This document shows, one piece after another, positions 20,515 through 29,503 of a stretch of DNA of 64,000 nucleotides. The stretch is from positions 620,001-684,000 of the forward strand of contig NC_014962.1 in the NCBI RefSeq assembly GCF_000186345.1, read 5' to 3'. Position 1 is the stretch's first letter. Each line of letters opens with the position of its first letter. The DNA comes from Isosphaera pallida ATCC 43644. Lineage in GTDB: Bacteria; Planctomycetota; Planctomycetia; Isosphaerales; Isosphaeraceae. A program made the position numbers and the translations under genes. A model generated the notes under the pieces. It had not been told where the DNA came from, ran no database searches, and saw only the letters and a program-made list of their open reading frames with translations.

Positions 20515-21945
20515 ATGCGTACCGGCAAAGCGCTGGGCTGGAGACAAGTGGCAACGGGCTTGGGGTTGGCCCTAACGATGGCGTGGGGAGCCGCCGAGGC
20601 AATGGCCACTGGCCACGGCCTGCGTCGGGGGGGCGACATCGTGGTGGGGCCGGTCGAGACCGTGCTGGTTGAGCCGTCTACCTATGTGGTTCCAACCGCC
20701 TTCGTGGTGCCGGCCACGCGAACCACATTCCTTCCGGTCTCGACCGTGCGCTATCAACTGGTACCTACCACCCGCCTCGTAACCGCGCCGGTGACCACCA
20801 CCTACGTCGCCTCGCCGACGGTGCTGGTGGCCGGACAGCCGGTGCGCAACGTTTTCCGACGACTGGCCCCAACCCGTTACGATCGGATCACCACCACCTC
20901 GGGAGTGTTGATCGAAACCGACCCCCTGGTGGTCGCTCCGACCCGCTTGGTGGAGACAACCAGTCTGGTTCTGCCCTCCTCGTCGGTGGTGGTCTCGGAA
21001 GTCGTTTCCAGTGATTCGGTTTGCTGCGGAGGGACCGCCGTGGTGACCTATGGCGCTCCGATCGCGTCGAACGAGACGGTGGTCATCACCGAGTCCCCCT
21101 CCGCCTCCTCCACGGGGATGGCCTCCACCCCCACCGATCGCAGCCGCGATCGCGCGGCCCAGCCCGCCACGACCATGACGCCGGAGCGTCGCAACCGCAT
21201 TGCCAACCTGTCTCGGCCGCTCAATACCCCTCAAATCGCCAACGATCGCCAATCTGTCGTCGCGCCGGTCGCCCCACGGATCGAATCGACCCCGATGAAC
21301 ACTCCTCCCCCCCCAGCCCGAACCTCCCCGCCCGCCAAATCCACCCCCGAACCTCGTTCCAAACCGTCGGTCGATTCCCTCGACGACGCCGACCTGCCCC
21401 CCTTGCCCCCGGCCGACGACGGCATCCTTGACCCTGCGCCTCGTTTAGAATCGCCGCCGCCCAATCCGGCAACCCCGCCGGAGCGGACCGGTGAGAGCGA
21501 CACCGTTCCCCTGCCCAACAGCAGCGGCGACGCGACTCCCGCCGCTTCCTCGCCCAAGCCGTCCACTCGTCTTGAAGAGAGCGACCCGGTTGAGATTCCC
21601 AGCCTCGACCTACCCCCTGCGGTCGGTTCCGGCATCAACCGCCGCGACGCCCGCAAGCCGGTCGTCATGGCGATCCTCGAAGGCCGCGTCCTCAACGGTC
21701 AAACCCGCCTGCCTGAAGCCGGCGTCCGCGTCATTCTGTCTGACCTTGAACGTAAGCAGGAGGATCGGGTGGTCCAAACCGATGCCCAGGGTCGCTATCT
21801 CGTCAAGCTGCCCGACGGCGTTTGGAACCTCTCGGCCCAGTTTGATGATGGACGCATGCGTAACTATGGCGACTTTGTCGTCATGGACGGCGTCGTCACC
21901 GACGCCAACGGCAGGGTCTATGCTAATGTCGTGCTGCGACGTTGA
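20515..21945 (+). CDS. Secreted low-complexity protein with C-terminal carboxypeptidase-regulatory-like domain
   Basis: 476 residues from the ATG at 20515, which has GGGAG nine bases upstream. A Sec signal peptide (about 1-31, ending AEAMATG) is followed by a Val/Thr/Pro-rich region with repeated V-P-T and PT-x-x-V-x-x-T patterns. A long Pro/Ser linker with many charged residues follows. The last about 95 residues (from VVMAILEGRVLNGQ) look like a carboxypeptidase-regulatory/transthyretin-like beta domain, with ARVILSDLE- and TDAQGRYLVKLPDG-type strands. It is probably a surface or periplasmic protein; no enzyme motif is visible. Confidence 0.75.
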   Translation: MRTGKALGWRQVATGLGLALTMAWGAAEAMATGHGLRRGGDIVVGPVETVLVEPSTYVVPTAFVVPATRTTFLPVSTVRYQLVPTTRLVTAPVTTTYVASPTVLVAGQPVRNVFRRLAPTRYDRITTTSGVLIETDPLVVAPTRLVETTSLVLPSSSVVVSEVVSSDSVCCGGTAVVTYGAPIASNETVVITESPSASSTGMASTPTDRSRDRAAQPATTMTPERRNRIANLSRPLNTPQIANDRQSVVAPVAPRIESTPMNTPPPPARTSPPAKSTPEPRSKPSVDSLDDADLPPLPPADDGILDPAPRLESPPPNPATPPERTGESDTVPLPNSSGDATPAASSPKPSTRLEESDPVEIPSLDLPPAVGSGINRRDARKPVVMAILEGRVLNGQTRLPEAGVRVILSDLERKQEDRVVQTDAQGRYLVKLPDGVWNLSAQFDDGRMRNYGDFVVMDGVVTDANGRVYANVVLRR

Positions 21946-22266
21946 CGTGGATTGCCCAACTCCCAAACGCCGCGGGTGTCCGTTCTCCAACTCCCACGTT
22001 GTCCTTCGCCCGCTCCCGCCGCCAACCACTCGGGTCACAACGACGCGCCGATTGGACCGGGGTTGTGCAATCCCGGCTCAATCGGCGATGCTTTTCTGAT
22101 AGGGGGAGTGACCACCGGATTTGGTTGGGTCCGCGTGGACAACACGCGCTACGCTCGCCAACCCACCCCAACCCTTCGCCGCGCCCAGATTCGCGTTTCG
22201 AACCGGTTGCCTTCACCTGCTGCCTCCTTCTCCAAGCCAAACCAAATCACTCCGTGAGGTTCCATC
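21946..22266. other. Intergenic gap
   Basis: No gene or clear regulatory structure seen. It precedes the DUF2007-like gene. Confidence 0.45.
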
Positions 22267-22512
22267 ATGAGCGACGAAATCGAGGTCGGCCTGGTGTCCA
22301 ATGACGTGGAAGCCACCCTGGTGGTCAATCTGCTACTGGAAAAAGGAATCGCAGCCCGCAGCGACGCCTCATCGACCGGCCCGCTCTTCGGCGGCGCGAG
22401 TTTCGACGCCGGCCATCGGATTCTCGTTCCCGTCGAATCGGCTCGCAAAGCCCGGGAAATCCTGGAACACTACCCTAACTTCAAACCACGCGATGCCTCC
22501 GCCGACTCTTGA
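22267..22512 (+). CDS. DUF2007-like small signalling protein
   Basis: 81 residues. The fold-size and pattern (VGLVSNDVEATLVVNLLLEKGI, then a loop, then HRILVPVESARKAREIL) match the DUF2007/putative prokaryotic signal-transducing family, a small ferredoxin-like domain of unknown ligand. Its end overlaps the following glycosyltransferase start by 20 bases, so the two are translationally coupled. Confidence 0.8.
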   Translation: MSDEIEVGLVSNDVEATLVVNLLLEKGIAARSDASSTGPLFGGASFDAGHRILVPVESARKAREILEHYPNFKPRDASADS

Positions 22513-23794
22513 ACCAATTACCCAGCTTGCCTTCCTCTCCACGGCCAGCTTGGAACCAGGATCCGAGCCGAGCGAGGTCGGCGACGGACAACGGTTGCGG
22601 GTGGGGTTGCTGGTCAGTTGGTTTTATCCGGCCGAAAGCGGAGCGGAGCGTCAGGCGCTGGAGCAAGGGCGGGAGCTCTTGCGACAAGGCCACCAGGTTG
22701 GCGTCGTTACCGGACGTTTGCCGGGCCGTCCCAGCTTCGAGAGGATCGACGGCTTGGAGGTTCACCGAGTCATCCGCTCGATCCGGTTGGGACCGCTCTT
22801 CGGCCTCTCCTACCTGGCCTCGGCGGTGGCAGCTTTGATTCGGTTGGGACCACGTTTCGACGTGATTCACACCCACCAAGCGCTTTGGGAAGCGATCGCC
22901 GCGGGTCTGGCCCGTCCCGGTCTGGGACGGGTGCCTGTGCTGGTGCAACCGGCCAGTTCGGGTGCCTTCGGCGAAGCCGACCAATTGCGGACCCTGCGAG
23001 GCTGGCCGATTTTGCTGCGCTGGATGCTCCGCAACGACGGCTTCGTGGCGATTTCCCGCGAGATCGCCGACCAATGGCGCACCCTTGGCGTGCCCGAGGA
23101 CCGTCTTTGGCTCAGCCGCAGCGGAGTGGACGCGCGGCGCTTTCATCCCGGTCCGTCCGCCTGGGACCGCCCGACTGTCGATTCGCCCCCGAGTCCCCTG
23201 CCGCCCCGCCCCCGAGTGGTGTTCACTGGACGACTTCATCCTCAAAAAAACCTGGATTTCCTGATCGATGTTTGGCCCGAGGCGCGACGGCGGGCCGGCG
23301 GAGTCGGTTCGCTGTTGCTGGCCGGTGATGGCCCCGAGCGCGACCGCCTGGAGCGTCTGGCCGCGTGTCGTTTGGAAGAGTTTGGTCCCGAGGCGGTTGG
23401 TTCAATCCGCTGGCTGGGACGAGTAGCCGATCCCTCCGAGCTGCTCAGGGCGTGCGACCTGTTCGTGCTGCCCTCGGTGGCCGAAGGGATGAGCAACTCG
23501 CTCTTGGAGGCGATGGCCAGCGGCCTGCCCTCGGTGGTCTCGAAAATCGGTGGCAATGTCGATTTGATCTCCGAAGGGCCTGAAGCGACCGGTCGTCTAG
23601 TCGATCCCACCGACCGCGACGGCTGGATCAACGCCCTAAGCGACTTGTTGAGCGATCCGACGACTCGTCAAGCGATGGGCCGACGCGCCCGCGCCCGTAT
23701 CGAAGCCGAGTACGACCTCCCGGTAGTGGTGGCCGCAAATCTCAAGATCTATCGAGAATTAATCCGCCGTCGAAGTCGCGGGGCGGCGACTTGA
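22493..23794 (+). CDS. Glycosyltransferase family 4
   Basis: 433 residues from the ATG at 22493, which overlaps the preceding gene by 20 bases; the frame itself is open further upstream. The N-terminal Rossmann half has LRVGLLVSWFYPAESGAERQ, the GT4 donor-binding opening, and VIHTHQALWEA. The C-terminal half has VVFTGRLHPQKNLDFLIDVW, LLLAGDGPERDRLE and PSVAEGMSNSLLEAMASGLPSVV, with the E-x7-E nucleotide-sugar motif. It transfers a sugar from a nucleotide donor, probably in envelope or exopolysaccharide synthesis. Acceptor unknown. Confidence 0.92.
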   Translation: MPPPTLEPITQLAFLSTASLEPGSEPSEVGDGQRLRVGLLVSWFYPAESGAERQALEQGRELLRQGHQVGVVTGRLPGRPSFERIDGLEVHRVIRSIRLGPLFGLSYLASAVAALIRLGPRFDVIHTHQALWEAIAAGLARPGLGRVPVLVQPASSGAFGEADQLRTLRGWPILLRWMLRNDGFVAISREIADQWRTLGVPEDRLWLSRSGVDARRFHPGPSAWDRPTVDSPPSPLPPRPRVVFTGRLHPQKNLDFLIDVWPEARRRAGGVGSLLLAGDGPERDRLERLAACRLEEFGPEAVGSIRWLGRVADPSELLRACDLFVLPSVAEGMSNSLLEAMASGLPSVVSKIGGNVDLISEGPEATGRLVDPTDRDGWINALSDLLSDPTTRQAMGRRARARIEAEYDLPVVVAANLKIYRELIRRRSRGAAT

Positions 23795-23819
23795 CAGCGG
23801 AGCGACGCGAGGCGAGAAT
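23791..23819 (+). promoter_or_regulatory. Candidate promoter for plsX
   Basis: TTGACA, overlapping the stop codon of the glycosyltransferase gene, is followed after 17 bases by GAGAAT. The -35 is perfect and the -10 matches four of six positions. It lies 105 bases before the plsX start. Confidence 0.4.
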
Positions 23820-23923
23820 CAAGTCGCTGTTGAAGTATGCCTCACGCGAGCCATCCTGTCCCGATTTCCTTGATATGGTCGTGATGGAGCTGGAACTTCA
23901 AATCAAAATGGGGTGAATGGCTT

Positions 23924-24997
23924 ATGAGAATTGCCTTGGACGTGATGGGAGGCGACCACGCTCCCGGGCCGATCGTCAAGGGAGCGGTGGAGGCGACGCG
24001 GGATCAGCCTGGGTTGACTGTCGTGTTAGTTGGCCCGACCGAACGAATCGAGGCCGAACTGACCCAATTTCCCGAGGCCGACCGCGATCGCCTCCCCATT
24101 GTCGAAGCCAGCGAATTCATCACGATGGAGGATAAGCCGGTCGAGGCATTGCGCCGCAAGCGCGACAATTCGATCGCCAAGTGCTGGGGCCTGATGGCCC
24201 GGGGCGAGGTTAAGGCGGTCGTCTCAGCAGGCAACACTGGGGCGATGGTGGCCGCTGGATTAATGAATGCCAAGATGTATTTACCCGGTATCAGGCGTCC
24301 AGGAATCGCGGCGATCTTCCCGTCGCATCAAGGTCCTATCGTTATTATGGACGTCGGGGCAAACCTCGCCGCCAAACCGGAAGATCTCTATCAGTATGGT
24401 GTCATGGGAGCGATTTATTCTGAACACGTTCTCGGCGTCACCGCGCCCCGAATCGGCCTGCTCAACATCGGCTCCGAGGAAGGCAAAGGCAACGAGCTGG
24501 TGCGGGCCGCCTTCACGCTCTTCCAGCAAAGCCACCTGGCCAACCGCTTCGTGGGTCACGTCGAGGGCCGCGACCTCTACGAAGGCCACGCCCGCGTCGT
24601 TGTCTGCGAAGGCTTCGTGGGCAACGTGCTGCTCAAGGCCGGTGAGGGAGCCGTGGAGTTCCTCTTCTCCGTCCTCAACCAGGACTTCGCTCAGCTCTCC
24701 ACCGCCCTGCCCGGCGATCTCGGTCTTCAACTCCGCGATCGCCTGAGATGCATCAAGACCCGCTTCGAATATCAAGAGTTCGGCGGCGCGCCGTTGTTGG
24801 GCATCCAAGGCGCGTGCATCATCTGTCATGGCTCCTCCGGCGACCGCGCTATTCACAACGCGCTGAGAGTCGCCGCGACCATGGCCGAGGTCAAACTCAA
24901 CGAACTCATCCTTGATGCCTTGGCAGATTCCCCCGCCCAACCCAGCCACGCCGACGCCAACCCCGTGCCTCTAGGATCAGACCCCAACCCAGCCTAA
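23924..24997 (+). CDS. plsX: Phosphate acyltransferase PlsX
   Basis: 357 residues. PlsX converts acyl-ACP and phosphate to acyl-phosphate for phospholipid synthesis. The N-terminal MRIALDVMGGDHAPGPIVKGA is the family signature, and GNTGAMVAAGL, GLLNIGSEEGKG, VEGRDLYEGHARVVVCEGFVGN and ACIICHGSSGDRAI are also conserved. It heads a plsX-fabD-fabG group; the rpmF gene that often precedes plsX is not visible here. Confidence 0.96.
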   Translation: MRIALDVMGGDHAPGPIVKGAVEATRDQPGLTVVLVGPTERIEAELTQFPEADRDRLPIVEASEFITMEDKPVEALRRKRDNSIAKCWGLMARGEVKAVVSAGNTGAMVAAGLMNAKMYLPGIRRPGIAAIFPSHQGPIVIMDVGANLAAKPEDLYQYGVMGAIYSEHVLGVTAPRIGLLNIGSEEGKGNELVRAAFTLFQQSHLANRFVGHVEGRDLYEGHARVVVCEGFVGNVLLKAGEGAVEFLFSVLNQDFAQLSTALPGDLGLQLRDRLRCIKTRFEYQEFGGAPLLGIQGACIICHGSSGDRAIHNALRVAATMAEVKLNELILDALADSPAQPSHADANPVPLGSDPNPA

Positions 24998-25030
24998 TCG
25001 ACCTTGAGCTAGATGTCGTAAAGGTAACCT

Positions 25031-25067
25031 GTTTTGATCACTTAGGAATCGATTTGCTTGATCAAAC
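25031..25067. repeat. Inverted repeat between plsX and fabD
   Basis: TTTTGATCA and TGATCAAAC form opposing arms 18 bases apart, with one extra T in the left arm. It could be a hairpin or an operator; there is no T tract. It precedes fabD by about 70 bases. Confidence 0.4.
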
Positions 25068-25137
25068 ATGATCGTCACCGCGTTTCCAGAGTGTGGTCGA
25101 TCGAGCCTGGCGAGACGAGGGTGAAGGAGTGGGTCTG

Positions 25138-26049
25138 ATGGGGCGAACCGCCTTTTTGTTTCCTGGTCAAGGCGCTCAGGTGGTGGGGATGGGTTGCGAG
25201 CTAATCCGCGACCGTGCCGAGGCCCGCGATCTCTTCGCACGGGCCAACGACCTGCTCGGCTTTGACTTGACCGCGATTTGCCTCGACGGCCCGCCCGAGG
25301 CTCTTAACGCCACCGACGTGAGCCAGCCCGCGATCTTCGTGGCCAGCCTCGCGGCGCTCGAGGATCTCAAAGCGACCCGACCCGAGGTCGTCGCCGCCTG
25401 TGAAGGGGCCGCCGGGCTAAGTCTGGGTGAATACACCGCCCTGACCTTCGCCGGCGCATTGGACTTCGAGGCTGGCCTCAAAATTGTCCGGCTCCGCGGC
25501 CAAGCGATGCAGGAGGCGGCCCTCGCCTCCCCCAGCGGCATGACGAGCGTCATTGGTTTGGATGAAGCCGCGATCGATCAACTCTGTCAACGTCTCGCTC
25601 CTTACGGCCGTCTTTGGAAGGCCAACCTGCTGGGACACGGTAACATCGTCGTCTCGGGTGAGAACGCGGCGCTGGAACACCTCGAACCGATCGCCGCCGA
25701 ACTAGGCGCGTCCCGCTGCGTCCCTCTGACGGTCGCCGGAGCGTTCCATACCCCGTTGATGAAACCGGCCGACCAGCGCCTCGCCGCCGCGCTGGCCGAG
25801 ATCGAACTGCGTCCGCCCCGTCTGCCGGTTTACTCTAACGTGGACGCCCGCGTTCATACCGATCCCGACGAAATCCGCGACCTGCTGGTGCGCCAGGTGA
25901 TCGCCCCCGTGCGCTGGGAGGAGTCGATGAACGCCATGATCGCCGACGGGTTCGACTCGTTCATTGAGATCGGCCCCGGACGTGTGCTGGCCGGTCTGCT
26001 CAAGCGAATCCATCGCAAAATTCCTTGTGAGAATATTCCGGCTCGTTGA
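25138..26049 (+). CDS. fabD: Malonyl-CoA:ACP transacylase FabD
   Basis: 303 residues from the ATG at 25138 with AAGGAGTGGG upstream. It loads malonyl groups onto acyl carrier protein. The family motifs are FLFPGQGAQVVGMG, the nucleophile Ser in AGLSLGEYTAL (usual GHSLGE with His changed to Leu), the Arg-containing RGQAMQEAA, and the catalytic His in AGAFHTPLM. The change GHSLGE to GLSLGE is seen in other FabD proteins too. fabG follows on the same strand after 99 bases. Confidence 0.95.
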   Translation: MGRTAFLFPGQGAQVVGMGCELIRDRAEARDLFARANDLLGFDLTAICLDGPPEALNATDVSQPAIFVASLAALEDLKATRPEVVAACEGAAGLSLGEYTALTFAGALDFEAGLKIVRLRGQAMQEAALASPSGMTSVIGLDEAAIDQLCQRLAPYGRLWKANLLGHGNIVVSGENAALEHLEPIAAELGASRCVPLTVAGAFHTPLMKPADQRLAAALAEIELRPPRLPVYSNVDARVHTDPDEIRDLLVRQVIAPVRWEESMNAMIADGFDSFIEIGPGRVLAGLLKRIHRKIPCENIPAR

Positions 26050-26148
26050 TTATGACGTCGCAACTGCGCTGCTAGATCCAAACCTTCCTATTTGGACTTG
26101 CGACTTGATGTCGAATTCCACTCTATTTCGACCCGGAGGCCCCGCCCG

Positions 26149-26931
26149 ATGAGTTCCGCCGCTGAAACCTTTCAAGGATGTTTGGTTGATCTGACCGGGC
26201 AAACCGCCCTGGTGACAGGGGCTTCACGGGGCATTGGCCGGGCGATTGCCCACCAGTTGGCTCGCTGTGGCGCGAATCTGGCCCTGGTGGCCCGCAGCGA
26301 GGCGTCCCTGCATTCGGTGATTGAGGAAATCGCCGCCCTGGGCACACCCGGCAAGGTCCAGGCGTTCCCCGGCGACGTCGGCAAGGCTGAGGAGATCGAG
26401 GCGATCGTCGCCAAGGTCGAGGAGACGATGGGTGGGCGCATCGAAATCCTGGTCAACAACGCCGGAATCACCCGCGACGGTCTCTTATTGAATATGTCTG
26501 ACGATCAATGGGACGAGGTCATCCTGGTCAACCTCCGCAGCGTCTTCGTCTTCTGTCGCGCAGTGGCGCGGTTGATGCTCCGCCAGCGTTACGGGCGGAT
26601 CGTCAACGTGTCGAGCGTGTCCGGGGTAGTGGGCAACGCCGGCCAAACCAATTACTCGGCCAGCAAGGCCGGGGTGATCGGGTTCACCAAGGCACTTTCG
26701 CGTGAGTTGGGTAAGCGCAAAATCACCGCCAACGTGGTCGCTCCCGGCTTCATCGCCACTGACATGACCGAGAGGTTGCCCGACGACATCAAGAAGATGG
26801 TCAAAGAAAAGACCTCACTGCAACGCATGGGGGAACCGTCCGAAATCGCCGACGCCGTGACCTGGTTGGTCGGCCCGGGAGCGGGTTACGTCACCGGTCA
26901 GGTCATTGTGGTAGACGGCGGTCTGACATAA
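26149..26931 (+). CDS. fabG: 3-oxoacyl-ACP reductase FabG
   Basis: 260 residues from the ATG at 26149 with CGGAGG upstream. A short-chain dehydrogenase that reduces 3-ketoacyl-ACP with NADPH. It shows the nucleotide motif TGASRGIGRAI, NNAGITRDGLL, the catalytic Ser (NVSSVSGVVG), the Y-x3-K of YSASKAG, and NVVAPGFIATDM. The ending VTGQVIVVDGGLT is standard. The usual next genes acpP and fabF are absent: the following gene is on the opposite strand and converges on this one. Confidence 0.95.
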   Translation: MSSAAETFQGCLVDLTGQTALVTGASRGIGRAIAHQLARCGANLALVARSEASLHSVIEEIAALGTPGKVQAFPGDVGKAEEIEAIVAKVEETMGGRIEILVNNAGITRDGLLLNMSDDQWDEVILVNLRSVFVFCRAVARLMLRQRYGRIVNVSSVSGVVGNAGQTNYSASKAGVIGFTKALSRELGKRKITANVVAPGFIATDMTERLPDDIKKMVKEKTSLQRMGEPSEIADAVTWLVGPGAGYVTGQVIVVDGGLT

Positions 26932-27024
26932 GCGTCTCAACCAGGAAACCGAACAACCTGTTCCGCGCCTCTTCCGTTTCGACTGCAGGAGGAGCGGGAC
27001 GGATTCCGACCCATATGCTTGATC

Positions 27025-28866
27025 TTAATAATCCTCCGCCGAGATGATTTCCCCACCGTTACGGGTGCTGAGCATTTGCCAGACGCCCGAGGCGGGCACA
27101 TTCTCCCACCACCCTTGGCTGTGCTCGCTGGCTCCGACGGGAAGACCGCTGGCCACGTTATTGGGCCAGGAGGAGATGGTCTCTTTCACGAAACGAACCG
27201 AGCCGTCGCCCATCAGCGCGTTCAAGCCGCCGGGGTGGAGGCTCGACGCCGAGTGAATCCACCCCAAAGTTGCAACCCGGCTCAGTTTCTTGGGGGCGTT
27301 GGGCGGATACATCGTGGTGAAGACCGTATCGCCCCAGTTGCCGGCGACGTACCAACCAAACCGCTTGGAAAGCGAAGGATCCAGCGCGTCGAGTTCCCGA
27401 AGCAGGGTCGTGGCCTTTTCGGACACGAACAGGGTATGGCTCAGGCCGTCGCGGACCATCGCCAGGGTCACGGGTGAGAGGTCGTGAAAGACCCCGTTCA
27501 TTTGAGCGAACCTCATGGGAGGGACCACGCAGTTGTCCCAAGGCAACGGAAATCCATGAGTTCGAAGTGTGCCCATACACCCCACGTAACTGGTGAACAC
27601 CATTTGTAACCGCGTGTCGGGAGAAAGCAAGTCGTCCGGTGTGAATCTCCCCTCGAAGGCCATCTCGCGGGGCCGGCCCGAGTCAGGGTCGCTGGGACAG
27701 GCGTAAATCCCGACCGAAACGGTATGAATTGTCCGGTTCTCCACCCCGAAGACAGTCAAATTCTGATTAATCGCATTGTGAAGAGGAGTTTGTTCCACGA
27801 ACGGCAGAATAAAAACGTGGAGGCTTTTGTCAATGAGCAACGATGTGCAAGGTGGATTGGGACCGGAGTAGCGCGGATCGTAGGATTTGATGCGACCCGG
27901 CGGCAGACAACCGAACACGTCGTGGTAGTTCTGCAAGCCCAGACCAAATTGCTTGAGATGGTTGGCGCATTGCGCCCGTCGCGCCGCCTCCCGCGCGGAT
28001 TGGACGGCGGGGAGGAGCAAGGCGATCAGCGCCGCGATGACGGCGATCACCACCAGCAACTCGATCAGGGTGAACCCCGATCGCGCCGCGCTGAGAGAGG
28101 CCACCCGGTTCGACCTCAAGGCGACGACTCGGAGAACGATGGACACCAAGAGCGCGACAACCGCCAGACCCGCCCAGATGGACCAGGTGGGCCAGGCCGG
28201 TTCGCCCCCGGGCTCGAAGTCCAACAGTGAGTCGGGAAGACCAAACTGGCTGAGTTTGAATTGGGAATCCGCCACCTTGGTTGGTTCAAATGTCTCGAAT
28301 TGATGAATGTACTCTTCGGCTGCTCCTTTTGAAGGCACAAACTGACTCACGATCTCCTTGGGAAGGATCTCCCCTTTCGGCCCTCGCTGGTAACGAATCC
28401 GAGCCTTTTCTCGCATACCCGCCGGGGTACCCTCTCTGATTCCGCGAGGTAGGAGTTTGACGTCGTACTCCGCAATCGCCCAATCGGAGTTGGGAAGGAG
28501 GGTGACGCTTCCATCTCCAACCCAGTGGGAGGGGTCGTCACATCGGAACTCAAACTTGACTTGGGGTTCTCCTTCCGCCGAGAGTGATTCGGAAGTCTTG
28601 ACGATTCGGAACGAGGGATGTCCTAGGATCGTTTTGATTGGGACCATGCTGATTGTGAACGCGGCCTTGATCAGAGAGTCAACTTGGAGATCAAGGCTGA
28701 TCTGGAATTTGCGGTAATCTTGGCCTCCTTCTTTTTGGACAATCGCATTGACGACGAAAGGTTCATGTTCGGATTCTCGAGTAAGACGGAAGAAGTAATC
28801 GGAAGTTTCACATAGAACACTAGAGAAAGATGAGACCTCGTTCTTAAAAAAGAAAATTGTGTACAA
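27025..28866 (-). CDS. Exported-domain/DUF1559 prepilin fusion, main part of a split gene
   Basis: 613 codons from a TTG at 28866. Residues 1-220 belong to an extracytoplasmic domain of unknown function. A transmembrane helix follows (about 228-250). The loop [14 protein letters not shown] then leads into a type IV prepilin signal at about 264 ([17 protein letters not shown]). The remaining part is DUF1559: [25 protein letters not shown], then H-x9-DG near the end ([17 protein letters not shown]). A prepilin signal so far inside a protein is unusual. The natural N-terminus appears to be in 28877-29086; a TAA and a one-base T-run insertion separate the two frames, so this may be a pseudogene part. 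Confidence 0.75.
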   Translation of the reverse strand: MYTIFFFKNEVSSFSSVLCETSDYFFRLTRESEHEPFVVNAIVQKEGGQDYRKFQISLDLQVDSLIKAAFTISMVPIKTILGHPSFRIVKTSESLSAEGEPQVKFEFRCDDPSHWVGDGSVTLLPNSDWAIAEYDVKLLPRGIREGTPAGMREKARIRYQRGPKGEILPKEIVSQFVPSKGAAEEYIHQFETFEPTKVADSQFKLSQFGLPDSLLDFEPGGEPAWPTWSIWAGLAVVALLVSIVLRVVALRSNRVASLSAARSGFTLIELLVVIAVIAALIALLLPAVQSAREAARRAQCANHLKQFGLGLQNYHDVFGCLPPGRIKSYDPRYSGPNPPCTSLLIDKSLHVFILPFVEQTPLHNAINQNLTVFGVENRTIHTVSVGIYACPSDPDSGRPREMAFEGRFTPDDLLSPDTRLQMVFTSYVGCMGTLRTHGFPLPWDNCVVPPMRFAQMNGVFHDLSPVTLAMVRDGLSHTLFVSEKATTLLRELDALDPSLSKRFGWYVAGNWGDTVFTTMYPPNAPKKLSRVATLGWIHSASSLHPGGLNALMGDGSVRFVKETISSWPNNVASGLPVGASEHSQGWWENVPASGVWQMLSTRNGGEIISAEDY

Positions 28867-28876
28867 ACATACGATT

Positions 28877-29086
28877 TTAATTTTGAGTGTAAATTAAAAA
28901 TCGGTATTCATGGTTTTTTCCTTCACGAGATGCTCCTTCGCATTGAACCTCAGCCACGGCGGTTTCGAGCTTGGCGGCGGCATCGGGGTATTCGGCCTTC
29001 AGCCGAGCTTCCCAGCCGGGTGGGTTTTCTTGAATGACCAGAGAGATCATCGCACCGAAAAAGAGAGAGCAAAGAAGTACCGGCAT
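28877..29086 (-). CDS. 5' part of the split prepilin-fusion gene (signal peptide and start of the exported domain)
   Basis: 69 codons from the ATG at 29086, preceded by GAGGTG. Residues 1-19 are a signal peptide ([19 protein letters not shown]), and the rest (about 20-69: [35 protein letters not shown]) looks like the opening of an exported beta/alpha domain. It stops at TAA 28877-28879. Without that stop, the same frame reads on as [10 protein letters not shown]. Removing one T from the six-T run at 28846-28851 would then join it to KNEVSSF in the downstream frame. I infer that the two open frames were once one gene of about 690 codons. Confidence 0.55.
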   Translation of the reverse strand: MPVLLCSLFFGAMISLVIQENPPGWEARLKAEYPDAAAKLETAVAEVQCEGASREGKNHEYRFLIYTQN

Positions 29087-29106
29087 GGTTCACCTCAAAT
29101 AAATAA

Positions 29107-29137
29107 TAAGAGAGCCTTTGTTTTAAAGACTCTCTTA
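29107..29137 (-). terminator. Terminator/attenuator-like hairpin behind the Cys-rich gene
   Basis: On the minus strand TAAGAGAG...CTCTCTTA pairs over 8 bp, continues with a 4 bp CTTT/AAAG stem after one mismatch, and is followed by an A/T-rich TTATTATTTATTT stretch. It lies after the Cys-rich gene and directly before the ribosome site of the downstream gene, so it could be a partial terminator. Confidence 0.55.
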
Positions 29138-29141
29138 CTAC

Positions 29142-29174
29142 GATCAAGTTGATCATTTGGTAGTTAACTTGATC
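29142..29174. repeat. Inverted repeat after the Cys-rich gene
   Basis: GATCAAGTT (29142-29150) and AACTTGATC (29166-29174) are perfect 9-base inverted arms. It is a second hairpin just behind the stop codon of the Cys-rich gene. Confidence 0.6.
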
Positions 29175-29189
29175 ACGGACGCTATCGGA

Positions 29190-29420
29190 TCAGATCACAC
29201 AGAGGGTGCCAAAACACCTGCAATCGGCACACATAGCCGTGGGGCAGGTCACATTGCCTGTGCAAGTGCATTTCACATCGACACATTGGAGTGCGATTGG
29301 CGTCGGCGTTTGCGGATCATCAGCCCAGGAGTTTCCAGCCGAGGCGAACAGGGCGAGACCGAAGAGGAAGGTCGTGGCCGCCGCGCTCAGCGACGAACTG
29401 AGACGAATGAGGCGAGACAT
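29190..29420 (-). CDS. Secreted cysteine-rich mini-protein of unknown function
   Basis: 76 residues from the ATG at 29420, with AAAGAG upstream; an open frame extends to 29507 but lacks a ribosome site. Residues 1-32 form a clear Sec signal (hydrophobic core TTFLFGLALFASAG, cleavage expected after SWA). The mature part of about 43 residues has eight cysteines in its last 31 residues (spacing C-x4-C-x-C-x5-C-x4-C-x2-C-x-C-x4-C), so a disulfide-knotted or metal-binding mini-protein is likely. It is encoded between a DUF1573 gene and the prepilin fusion, and terminator-like hairpins follow it. No family is recognised. Confidence 0.65.
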   Translation of the reverse strand: MSRLIRLSSSLSAAATTFLFGLALFASAGNSWADDPQTPTPIALQCVDVKCTCTGNVTCPTAMCADCRCFGTLCVI

Positions 29421-29503
29421 TGAGACTCTTTGTGGGTTGGTGAGAAACGGAGAAAGAAGGGAGACAGTGGGAAAGGTCGTCCATAACCCGACGGACCTGA
29501 ACA

